Below are positions 7,640 to 13,282 of a DNA stretch of 13,282 nt, one piece after another (position 1 is the stretch's first letter; each line of letters begins with the position of its first letter). The stretch is taken from positions 1 through 13,282 of the forward strand of contig JAEZDF010000017.1 in NCBI GenBank assembly GCA_023429685.1. The letters run 5' to 3'. A program made the position numbers and the translations under genes. The notes under the pieces are model-generated. The model saw only the letters and a list, made by a program, of their open reading frames with translations, was not told where the DNA came from and searched no databases. The DNA comes from Bacillota bacterium. GTDB taxonomy: Bacteria; Bacillota; Clostridia; Oscillospirales; Ruminococcaceae.

Positions 7640-8019
7640 TGTTTTTATCAGAACCTACACAACACACGACTCTAGTTTTTGTTGATTCTTACCATAAAAT
7701 CAATTCTCCTTTGTACAATCAAGGGATAGCATCTGTTCGTTTTTTACGCATTTCGTTGCTTATGCTATTTTTACAGCGATGCGCCGCAGTCATTCACCTC
7801 AAAAAAAGGGCAGCGGCAATGTTAGTTAAGCCATTTGTTCAGAAGCGCGCATCACAACTACAACCACGCAAAGGTGGATACTTCCAAGTGGATAGCATCG
7901 AGCAGTGCGGCAGGTGTGAATCGCCGAATAAAAGCTGAAAAAAAGCAGATACTGTTTTTATTGTGGGCATATTTTAGAAGGATTTTTCATGCTCGCCCAT
8001 TATCGGATGGAGGGTTAAG
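7640..8019. other. Intergenic stretch between the divergent adhE and DUF421 genes
   Basis: No convincing gene, RNA or terminator is seen. An open frame at 7639-7938 has no ribosome binding site, starts inside the Rex operator and has an amino-acid composition unlike a real protein. Somewhere here must lie the promoter of the DUF421 gene; I see AT-rich tracts (around 7945-7980) but no clean -35/-10 pair. Confidence 0.4.
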
Positions 8020-8700
8020 ATGTTTGTCGTATTTTTTAGAACCATACTACTCTACATACTCATCATCTTCTCGCTGCGGCTGATGGGCAAGCGGCAGCTC
8101 GGTGAGTTGCAACCAAGCGAGCTTGTTATTACCATCCTCATCTCTAATATTGCCTCTTTGCCCATAGAAGATACGGGCATTCCGCTCATGGCCGGCGCTG
8201 TGCCGATTTTAACCCTTGTTTCGTTTGAGATTCTCATCTCGGTTATCTCTTTAAAAAGCATTCGATTTCGCAAATTTATATCCGGAAACGCAAAGATTGT
8301 CATCCAAAACGGCGTGATAGACCAAAAGGCACTGCGAGAACTTCGGTTTTCGGTGGACGACCTGATGGAGGAGCTTCGCGCAAAAAGCATCTTCGCTTTG
8401 CAGGATGTTCAGCTTGCCATTGTAGAAACCAGCGGGGTGGTTTCGGTTTTCAAGAAAACTGAGCTGGAGGCTGTTACCCCCCAGCAGCTGGGGTTAACCG
8501 TTGAGAATACGTCACCCCCGGTTTTGGTTATTAGCGACGGTAACTTTCTGGAGGGCGGTATGGCACTTTGCGGAGTGAATCAGACATGGATTGAGCAGGT
8601 CTTGGCAGGAAAAAAGCTCAGCGTTTCGGATATCTTTATTATGACGCTTGACTCCGCGCAGTCCGTTTATATTGTGCAAAAACAAAGGGGATCGGCATGA
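8020..8700 (+). CDS. DUF421 / YetF-family membrane protein
   Basis: The protein has 226 residues. Three membrane segments are visible near the N-terminus (about 4-20, 34-49 and 57-78), then a soluble domain. The family signature LMGKRQLGELQPSELV lies at 21-36, and RKFISGNAKIVIQNGVID and DDLMEELR follow at 84-101 and 113-120. DUF421 proteins are common in spore-forming Firmicutes. Their biochemical role is unsettled; relatives carrying this domain have been tied to spore membrane properties and heat resistance. GGAGGG lies 6-7 bases before the ATG. Its last four bases, ATGA, overlap the start of the DUF4363 gene, so the two are translationally coupled. Family call is firm, function unknown. 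Confidence 0.9.
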   Translation: MFVVFFRTILLYILIIFSLRLMGKRQLGELQPSELVITILISNIASLPIEDTGIPLMAGAVPILTLVSFEILISVISLKSIRFRKFISGNAKIVIQNGVIDQKALRELRFSVDDLMEELRAKSIFALQDVQLAIVETSGVVSVFKKTELEAVTPQQLGLTVENTSPPVLVISDGNFLEGGMALCGVNQTWIEQVLAGKKLSVSDIFIMTLDSAQSVYIVQKQRGSA

Positions 8701-9077
8701 AACGATTGATTATCGCCTTAGCTCTGCTTGTCGGTGTATGCATCATGTCGGGGCATTCGCTTTGGTTTCTTACCGATACGCGCGATACGATGTTTCTGCT
8801 GACGGACGAGATTCACACCGCCTATACCGGCGGCGATTATAACACCGCGTATAAAAAAAGCCAAGAACTGGTAAGCTACTGGGGTAGCACCCATAGCACC
8901 TTGGCGCTGTTCTTTCGTCGGCATCAGCTCGACGAGCTGAGCGAATCAATCTCGAAGCTTTCCCCGTATATCATGTATGAAGAAGACGCAGAAATCCTTG
9001 CGGAGCTATCACGAATCCGCGAGAGGATAAGTTCCCTATGGGATAGCGAGAGACCCAAGTTGCGAAGCGTTTTTTAG
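8697..9077 (+). CDS. DUF4363-family protein
   Basis: The protein has 126 residues. One membrane segment or uncleaved signal anchor covers about 4-24; the rest is a helical, charged domain expected outside the membrane, with SYWGSTHSTLALFFRRHQLDEL around 72-93, the region I associate with DUF4363. The start codon overlaps the stop of the DUF421 gene, and this pairing recurs in Clostridia, so the two probably act together at the membrane. The stop codon lies inside the first unit of a 21-bp tandem repeat. A GGGGATCGGC stretch before the ATG gives only a modest ribosome binding site, in keeping with coupling. Function unknown. Confidence 0.82.
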   Translation: MKRLIIALALLVGVCIMSGHSLWFLTDTRDTMFLLTDEIHTAYTGGDYNTAYKKSQELVSYWGSTHSTLALFFRRHQLDELSESISKLSPYIMYEEDAEILAELSRIRERISSLWDSERPKLRSVF

Positions 9078-9122
9078 GCGCTGCGAAGCGCTTTTTAGAC
9101 ACTGCAAAGCGCTTTGCAGACG
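9060..9122 (+). repeat. Three tandem copies of a 21-bp unit over the end of the DUF4363 gene
   Basis: The units at 9060-9080, 9081-9101 and 9102-9122 each have the core TGCRAAGCG. Because 21 is a multiple of three, all stay in the gene's frame; units 1 and 2 both carry an in-frame TAG, and unit 3 has lost it. Unit 3 contains an 18-bp perfect palindrome, CTGCAAAGCGCTTTGCAG (9102-9119). The array looks like local duplication of the gene's 3' end. Confidence 0.75.
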
Positions 9123-9152
9123 CAGCGTAGTGTTGTTTTTGAGCGCAACAAA

Positions 9153-9179
9153 AAAAGACTTCCGAAACGGAAGCCTTTT
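9153..9179. terminator. Shared bidirectional terminator between the DUF4363 gene and nrdR
   Basis: The stem is AAAAG-a-CTTCCG, loop AAA, CGGAAG-c-CTTTT with one mismatch. It is flanked by an A-run on the left and TTTTGTTTTTT on the right, so each strand has a T-tract after the hairpin. It lies 12 bases beyond the nrdR stop codon and serves both convergent genes. Confidence 0.85.
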
Positions 9180-9191
9180 GTTTTTTACTAA

Positions 9192-9650
9192 TTACTTATC
9201 TCGTTCCATCATCGCCTTGAGCTCGTTCATAAAGGTTGTGAGGTCGCCAAACTGTCGATACACAGAGGCAAACCGCACATACGCCACTTCATCCACGGTA
9301 CGCAGCTTTTCCATCGCAAGCTCGCCGATACGCTCGGTGGTAACCTCTCTATCCAAAGAGTTTTGCAATGCAGACTCGATGTCGTTGACCGCGGTTTCAA
9401 TCATATCGATTGAAACGGTGCGCTTTTCGCATGCGCGCAAAAAGCTGTTAATCAGTTTGTCACGGTCAAACGGCTCACGCGACTTGTCCCGCTTTATTAC
9501 AATGAGCGGTAGCGTTTCCACAATCTCGTAGGTGGTAAACCGCTTGCCGCACTTTAAGCATTCTCGTCTTCGGCGGATGCTCTTTCCTTCATCGGTGGGG
9601 CGAGAATCGATTACCTTACTTTCTTCGTACAGGCAAAAAGGACATCTCAT
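9192..9650 (-). CDS. nrdR: Transcriptional repressor NrdR
   Basis: The protein has 152 residues, the usual NrdR length. It starts MRCPFCLYEESKVIDSR and holds a four-cysteine zinc ribbon (C3, C6, C31, C34) with the basic RRRREC stretch that contacts DNA. An ATP-cone domain follows at about 49-139 (LIVIKRDKSREPFDRDKL, then VAYVRFASVYRQF near 118-130). NrdR senses ATP/dATP and represses ribonucleotide reductase genes by binding paired NrdR boxes. No nrd gene and no clear NrdR box is in this window, so its targets lie elsewhere. GGAGGG lies 8 bases before the ATG. Confidence 0.97.
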   Translation of the reverse strand: MRCPFCLYEESKVIDSRPTDEGKSIRRRRECLKCGKRFTTYEIVETLPLIVIKRDKSREPFDRDKLINSFLRACEKRTVSIDMIETAVNDIESALQNSLDREVTTERIGELAMEKLRTVDEVAYVRFASVYRQFGDLTTFMNELKAMMERDK

Positions 9651-9939
9651 GTTGTCTACCCTCCATATTGTTTCGCCGATGCCGAGGTTTTATTACCATC
9701 GGTCTTGGCCTGCGCGTTGATACTATCCTTCGATAAAAGTGTTGATAAAAACAGGCGTCAAAACCCATACATCAAAGCTTTTGACTTAATTTATATACAC
9801 TTTGTAATCGCATAATAGTTTAAGATCTGTCATTATTCTAAACACAACCGCGACCCGTTTTATCTATCATATCATGAGCGAAATGGCAATACAACAGTAA
9901 AATGCAAATGCCCTGAAGCATAAACCAAAATCGAATGCG
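9651..9939 (-). promoter_or_regulatory. nrdR leader and promoter region
   Basis: On the minus strand TTGTAT (9889-9894) is 17 bases from TATGAT (9866-9871), which is preceded by TG to make an extended -10 box. This would give a leader of about 210 bases. A second, weaker pair, TTGACG-17-TTTTAT, lies closer to the gene and would give a shorter leader. No known riboswitch is recognised. No terminator is seen for the upstream DUF6514-like gene, so nrdR may also receive read-through. Confidence 0.5.
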
Positions 9940-10248
9940 CTACTCCCAGAACAACAGTGCCATGTAGTCGTCTATGACGTCCGGCACCGCCACCGGGGTA
10001 ACCGTGCCATGGCGAAGCGCTGCAAGTAGGCGTTGCACCACCCGAAGGTCTGTGGAGATATCTAGCACCGTCGCATTCTCCGTTTCCTTTTCGTAAAGCT
10101 TTGTAACCGAAACGCCGTATGTAGTCAGTGTCCCCTCCCCCAGCTCGGCAACAGCGGGGTCAATTCGTGTTTCAACAATCTCGTAGATCAGGCGCATGTC
10201 CTCCACCAGTTCTGTGTCTAGCTTGTCCAGATATACTGTTCCTTGCAC
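9940..10248 (-). CDS. Small DUF6514-like protein of unknown function
   Basis: The protein has 102 residues from a GTG start. The GTG at 10248 is chosen because AAGGAG lies 9 bases upstream; a longer in-frame reading to an ATG at 10344 would run back through the promoter and palindrome and has no such site. Visible features are IYEIVETRID (21-30), LTTYGVSVTK (41-50), VLDISTDLRVVQRLLAAL (61-78) and the acidic VPDVIDDYMALLF (88-100). The pattern of YGV-strand, DISTD and a C-terminal DVIDD helix resembles DUF6514 proteins of Clostridia, small cytoplasmic proteins without known role. There is no catalytic motif, signal peptide or membrane segment. Family call is moderate. Confidence 0.65.
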   Translation of the reverse strand: MQGTVYLDKLDTELVEDMRLIYEIVETRIDPAVAELGEGTLTTYGVSVTKLYEKETENATVLDISTDLRVVQRLLAALRHGTVTPVAVPDVIDDYMALLFWE

Positions 10249-10278
10249 TTTTTTATTCTCCTTCCAAAATTGCACTCC

Positions 10279-10294
10279 TTGTTTCGCGAAACAA
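10279..10294. promoter_or_regulatory. Perfect 16-bp palindrome, likely operator of the DUF6514-like gene
   Basis: TTGTTTCGCGAAACAA is a perfect palindrome lying 5 bases beyond a TACAAT -10 box on the minus strand (10299-10304), so it covers the predicted transcription start and sits about 30 bases before the GTG codon. The position suits a repressor site. It resembles the arms of the ParB site parS but is 2 bp shorter in the centre. Confidence 0.5.
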
Positions 10295-10298
10295 CATA

Positions 10299-10327
10299 AT
10301 TGTACAAAAAATACGGAGTTATTGGAA
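10299..10327 (-). promoter_or_regulatory. Candidate promoter of the DUF6514-like gene
   Basis: TACAAT at 10299-10304 (5 of 6 to consensus) is a fair -10 box. The sequence 17 bases upstream, TTCCAA, is a poor -35 box (3 of 6), so an activator or another sigma factor may be needed, or the promoter is weak. Confidence 0.35.
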
Positions 10328-10424
10328 GAAAATTCATAACACATGATACGTTATAGTTCGACACCATTGATGCCCAATCAAAGTGTAAATGCGCTATTCC
10401 TTGTTGTTATGTTAATCTGCGGGT

Positions 10425-11237
10425 TTATCCTTGTCGGATTAGCCCGTTTCCTTTGGCTGATTGCACAATCACTTTCAGGGCGGATAGTGAAGCAAATAGC
10501 TCGTCTGCCTCGTTAAAGTTCTCCCTGTACAGCTCAAGGATTACACTGCCGTCAAAACCCACCTTGTCCAAAGCCGAAAACAGCTTGCCGATATTCAGCG
10601 TGCCCATGCCTACCGGCAGACAGTCCCCACGCTCGCTGTGGTCGCTCAGATGCAGATGAACAAGGCGTTCCCCCATCGCTTTTACCATCGCATACACATC
10701 CTGCTGCGCACGCACCGCCTGTTTGATATCGAGCACAAAGCTTACATCATCCCCCAATGCATGGCGCATGGTTTGAATAAACTCGGCTGAGTGCGAGCGG
10801 CAGCGCACCACATTTTCTTGTGCAACCCTTACCCCGTAGCGTTTGCCCAGTTCATACAGGCGACGATAACGCTGAAAATACCGCTCGTCGGGGCACTGGC
10901 TTTCTCTTCTATCGCCATGCAGAACAAACACCGTTGCACCAAGGCTTGCGCACGCCTCAAAATACAGCCTGTGCAGCTCTAAAAAGTCCTCGAAACGACG
11001 CTCGTAATCGGTAAACATCATAAACGGCTCAAACCCACTGGTAAACGGATGAACGGAGACCACCTCCATCCCCGCGTCGTCGCACATCCTGCGGAGGGTA
11101 TCGATATACCCGGGCGCAAGCTCCGAGTAGGTGTTAATGAACACCTCACAAACCTTAAGCTGTCTCTTGCAGTAATACGCCAGCGTTGTTTCGGTGTCCT
11201 GCGGGTATAGGCAGGCGGTGGATAATCCAAACTCCAT
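10425..11237 (-). CDS. Sugar phosphate isomerase/epimerase-like TIM-barrel protein (AP endonuclase 2 superfamily)
   Basis: The protein has 270 residues and the xylose-isomerase-like TIM-barrel fold. Strand-end motifs appear in order: VHPF (62-65), FVLHGDRRES (104-113), AQENVVRCRSH (139-149), VLDIKQA (168-174), VHLHLSDH (193-200), GMGTLNIGKL (210-219) and VILELYREN (232-240). E141, D170, H196 or H200, and E235 are the expected metal-binding positions. Members isomerise or epimerise sugars and related keto-acids, or cleave abasic DNA; the short length and lack of the endonuclease IV histidine set favour a sugar enzyme. Substrate cannot be told. AGAGGA lies 6-7 bases before ATG. It has its own promoter and no neighbour from a clear sugar pathway. 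Confidence 0.82.
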   Translation of the reverse strand: MEFGLSTACLYPQDTETTLAYYCKRQLKVCEVFINTYSELAPGYIDTLRRMCDDAGMEVVSVHPFTSGFEPFMMFTDYERRFEDFLELHRLYFEACASLGATVFVLHGDRRESQCPDERYFQRYRRLYELGKRYGVRVAQENVVRCRSHSAEFIQTMRHALGDDVSFVLDIKQAVRAQQDVYAMVKAMGERLVHLHLSDHSERGDCLPVGMGTLNIGKLFSALDKVGFDGSVILELYRENFNEADELFASLSALKVIVQSAKGNGLIRQG

Positions 11238-11280
11238 CGTGGTCCTCTTTCATCGATTCTACATCCGTTTGTAATTAGCG

Positions 11281-11305
11281 CATCAATATATAGCGATATT
11301 TGATG
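11281..11305. repeat. Imperfect inverted repeat in the leader of the TIM-barrel gene
   Basis: CATCAA and TTGATG arms with AT-rich inner pairing surround a central GC step. It lies 15-40 bases downstream of the predicted transcription start, so it may be an operator or a leader hairpin. Confidence 0.3.
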
Positions 11306-11326
11306 GGTTGTGTCTATTTAAATTCC

Positions 11327-11355
11327 ATTATATAGTATTTTTTAGATTTTGTCTA
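11327..11355 (-). promoter_or_regulatory. Promoter of the TIM-barrel protein gene
   Basis: On the minus strand TAGACA (11350-11355, 5 of 6) is 17 bases from a perfect TATAAT (11327-11332). Transcription would start near 11320, with a leader of about 80 bases. The mrnC terminator lies just upstream, so this gene is a separate unit. Confidence 0.7.
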
Positions 11356-11385
11356 TGCCTTTACTGAAATTGGTTGAACGCGAAA

Positions 11386-11410
11386 ACTCCCCCTGATTGT
11401 CAGAGGGAGT
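11386..11410 (-). terminator. Terminator of the obg-mrnC unit
   Basis: Two 11-base arms (11386-11396 and 11400-11410) with a 3-base loop pair fully apart from one G-T wobble on the transcript. The following T-run is short (TTTT), so termination may be partial. It begins 4 bases after the mrnC stop codon. Confidence 0.7.
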
Positions 11411-11414
11411 ATTG

Positions 11415-11828
11415 TTATGCCTGTTCCGGCTCGGAAAGCTGCACACAAATCATTTCAAACAAGGTTTGAATACGCTCGTGCTCACCCTTGAGGTGGAGAT
11501 AACCAAACAGCGTTTCCAGCCCCGTTGCGGCGCGGTAGTCCGCAGGGGTTGCGTTCTTTGGCACGGTGGTGCTGTTGGCATTGCGCCCGCGCTTATAGAT
11601 TGCAGTTTCTTCTTCTGTCAAAAGTGGTGCAATCAGCCCCGCCGCCTTTGCCTGCGCAGAGCAGCGAACCATGGTCACCGCCTTGACATGCAGGGTATGG
11701 GCAGGCATATTCCCTTGACGGGAAAGGTACTCGCGCACCATCAGTTCAAACACGGCATCGCCCAAAAAGGCAAGCGCCAGCGGGCTTTTCAGTTTGGGGT
11801 TTGCGTTCTCTTCAAGTTCAAGTCGCGT
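11415..11828 (-). CDS. mrnC: Mini-ribonuclease III, with an unusual start
   Basis: Mini-III is an RNase III catalytic domain without the double-strand RNA binding domain; in Bacillus it matures 23S rRNA. The frame reads SPLALAFLGDAVFE, then HVKAVTMVRCSAQAKA, KRGRNANS and GLETLFGYLHL, all Mini-III motifs. Counting from 11828, the catalytic acids are D24 and E105. The frame is open from 11846, just after a TAA, but has no ATG or GTG before the conserved part. The first conventional start codon, TTG at 11765, would remove the conserved LALAF helix and leave only 116 residues. An ACG at 11828 lies 8 bases after GGAGG and gives 137 residues, the normal length; I therefore extend the gene to it. 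An ATG at 11835 is in another frame and meets TGA after five codons. The gene follows obg, a common arrangement. Confidence 0.85.
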   Translation of the reverse strand, partial: TRLELEENANPKLKSPLALAFLGDAVFELMVREYLSRQGNMPAHTLHVKAVTMVRCSAQAKAAGLIAPLLTEEETAIYKRGRNANSTTVPKNATPADYRAATGLETLFGYLHLKGEHERIQTLFEMICVQLSEPEQA

Positions 11829-11868
11829 GTTGCATTCCTCCGTTTCTTAAACAGCGGGCTGGTTCCAC

Positions 11869-13137
11869 TTAATCTACATAGTCAAATTCAAAGCCGTAGA
11901 TGTTCACGGTGTCGCCTTCGTTCACGCCCATCTCAACCAGGCGCCCGATGATGCCCTTTTCCACCAGCATGCGCTGCAGGTACTGAAGCGACTCGTAGTC
12001 ATCCATGTTGCAGCTGTTTAGGATGCGAACAATCCACGGTGCATTCTCAACGTGGTATACGCCGTCTTTGACGTTAACGTCAAACGCGTACTCAAGCTCG
12101 GATGGGATGTCGGGCGCAAGCTCCGCCTCGTAGGTCTTTATGGGGGGGAGCTCTTTAAGCTGCGCTGCAATCTCGTATTTTAGCTCATCAATGCCCGTGT
12201 TCATCGCCGCCGAAATGGTAAACATAGGGTAGCCCTTTTGCGCGATGTAGTCGCGGAAAGAGGCAATCTGTTCCTCCGTAGCAAGGTCGCATTTGTTCGC
12301 AACGACTATCTGCGGACGCTTGGCAAGCTCGGCGTCGAAGTTTGCAAGCTCGTAGTTAATCTTTTCATAATCCTCTTTGGGGTCGCGCCCCTCAAAGCCC
12401 GATACATCCACGATATGAACAATTAGTCGGCAACGGTCGACATGGCGCAAAAAGTCATGCCCAAGACCCACGCCCTCGGACGCGCCTTCGATTAACCCGG
12501 GGATGTCCGCCATAACAAAGGAGTTGCCCTCCGAAATGCGCACAACGCCGAGCACCGGAACCAGTGTGGTAAAGTGGTAGTTCGCAATCTCGGGCTTTGC
12601 GTTGCTCACAATCGAGATCAGCGTGGATTTTCCCACATTGGGAAAGCCGACAAGCCCCACGTCGGCAAGCAGCTTGAGCTCAAGCGCAAGGTCAAGTGCC
12701 TCGCCCGGTGTACCTGCCTTTGCAAAACGCGGTATCTGGCGGGTTGGTGTCGCAAAATGCGAGTTGCCCCAGCCACCCCTGCCGCCGCGCGCGATGACAA
12801 CCGGCTCGTCGCCGGATATATCTGCGATAACGCGTCCAGTAGAGGCATCCTTTACTAGAGTGCCCTTGGGCAGGCGCAGCACAAGGTCTTCGCCGCGTTT
12901 TCCGGTACAGCGCTTTGTTGAGCCCGGCGCACCGCTCTGCGCAACGTAGTTCTTTTTATATTTAAAATCAATCAACGTGTTAAGGTTGTTGTCGGCGGCA
13001 AACACGATACTACCGCCCTTGCCTCCGTCGCCGCCGTCGGGTCCTCCCGCCGCAACGTATTTTTCGCGGTGGAAGGACACGGCCCCGTTCCCGCCGTCTC
13101 CCGCACGCACGCTAATTCTTGCTTTATCGATAAACAT
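11869..13137 (-). CDS. obg: GTPase Obg (CgtA), ribosome assembly factor
   Basis: The protein has 422 residues and three domains. The glycine-rich Obg fold covers 1 to about 158 (RAGDGGNGAVSFHREKYV, GGPDGGDGGKGG and RGGRGGWGNSHF). The GTPase domain has the P-loop GFPNVGKST (164-172), DIPG (211-214), NKCD (281-284) and SAA (309-311). The C-terminal OCT domain runs from about 340 and ends in acidic FDYVD. Obg binds the 50S subunit precursor and links ribosome assembly with growth and stress; in Bacillus it also affects sporulation. The start at 13137 is chosen over an in-frame start at 13203 because family members begin MFIDKA and AGGGGGC lies 8-9 bases upstream. rplU and rpmA, often found just upstream, are not in the 145 bases left here. 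Confidence 0.97.
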   Translation of the reverse strand: MFIDKARISVRAGDGGNGAVSFHREKYVAAGGPDGGDGGKGGSIVFAADNNLNTLIDFKYKKNYVAQSGAPGSTKRCTGKRGEDLVLRLPKGTLVKDASTGRVIADISGDEPVVIARGGRGGWGNSHFATPTRQIPRFAKAGTPGEALDLALELKLLADVGLVGFPNVGKSTLISIVSNAKPEIANYHFTTLVPVLGVVRISEGNSFVMADIPGLIEGASEGVGLGHDFLRHVDRCRLIVHIVDVSGFEGRDPKEDYEKINYELANFDAELAKRPQIVVANKCDLATEEQIASFRDYIAQKGYPMFTISAAMNTGIDELKYEIAAQLKELPPIKTYEAELAPDIPSELEYAFDVNVKDGVYHVENAPWIVRILNSCNMDDYESLQYLQRMLVEKGIIGRLVEMGVNEGDTVNIYGFEFDYVD

Positions 13138-13244
13138 TGCAGCAAGCCCCCTGTTCTTGTATCGCTTACTAAGCTTTAAGAATATCTGAATAAAACCGAG
13201 CAAAAGCTTGCATTGACGGCTTTTACGAAGATTTTTTCACAGAC

Positions 13245-13273
13245 ATTATAAGTTAACTAGCGATATACTTAAA
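13245..13273 (-). promoter_or_regulatory. Candidate promoter of obg
   Basis: A perfect TATAAT on the minus strand (13245-13250) has a weak TTTAAG at 17 bases distance (13268-13273). The leader would be about 100 bases. It suggests that obg can be transcribed on its own rather than only from ribosomal protein genes. Confidence 0.35.
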
Positions 13274-13282
13274 GTATGCCCC

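Noticed and set aside
7639..7938. Open frame of 99 codons on the plus strand upstream of the DUF421 gene
   Set aside because: It starts with GTG inside the Rex operator, has no ribosome binding site and its composition does not look like a real protein.
9060..9122. CRISPR array
   Set aside because: Only three contiguous 21-bp units without spacers, overlapping a gene end; no cas genes.
9651..9939. NrdR box for autoregulation
   Set aside because: No pair of sequences close to the known 16-bp NrdR box could be found by eye.
10279..10294. parS (ParB binding) site
   Set aside because: The arms agree with parS, but the palindrome is 2 bp short at the centre and lacks the central CACGTG, so it is not a standard site.
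10249..10344. N-terminal extension of the DUF6514-like protein to the ATG at 10344
   Set aside because: The extension overlaps the candidate promoter and palindrome and has no good ribosome binding site; the GTG at 10248 has AAGGAG at 9 bases.
13138..13203. Longer N-terminus of Obg
   Set aside because: Obg proteins begin at MFIDKA, and the internal ATG has a good ribosome binding site; the extra 22 residues are not part of the fold.

Overview
The window looks like ordinary chromosome from a low-to-moderate GC Gram-positive anaerobe, most likely class Clostridia and possibly the Oscillospiraceae/Ruminococcaceae side. The reasons are strong GGAGG-type ribosome binding sites, a fused AdhE under Rex-like operators, NrdR, an Obg/Mini-III pair, a DUF421-DUF4363 pair and a DUF6514-like protein. 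I see no phage genes, transposases, CRISPR arrays, rRNA or tRNA. The genus cannot be fixed from the sequence.

Left part (1-4903), minus strand. An unrecognised membrane-protein reading frame runs off the left edge behind a good promoter (234-262). Next come a ComFB-family protein (435-812) and, 39 bases upstream of it, a large Sel1-repeat protein (852-3095); the two look like an operon. Upstream of them is an orphan lipoprotein sugar-type ABC binding protein (3196-4470) with its own promoter (4648-4676) and a leader of about 170 bases.

Centre (4835-9179). The bifunctional aldehyde/alcohol dehydrogenase adhE (4904-7513) ends at a perfect 17-bp terminator stem. It is driven by a promoter carrying two Rex-like operators three helical turns apart, one lying exactly in the -35/-10 spacer. 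On the plus strand lie a DUF421 membrane protein and a DUF4363 protein, overlapping by ATGA. A 21-bp tandem repeat covers the end of the second gene, followed by a terminator shared with the convergent nrdR.

Right part (9192-13282), all minus strand. It holds nrdR with a long leader, a small DUF6514-like gene that starts at GTG behind a perfect 16-bp palindrome, a xylose-isomerase-like TIM-barrel protein with its own promoter, then mrnC (Mini-RNase III) and obg. obg and mrnC look co-transcribed and end at a hairpin at 11386-11410. The conserved mrnC frame has no ATG, GTG or TTG at its expected beginning; an ACG sits at ideal distance from a GGAGG site.

Most genes are housekeeping or fermentation genes. 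The less ordinary points are the ComFB/Sel1-repeat operon, the double Rex-site architecture, the odd mrnC start, the palindrome before the DUF6514-like gene and the tandem repeat over the DUF4363 stop codon. I found no convincing evidence of a wholly new multi-gene system.
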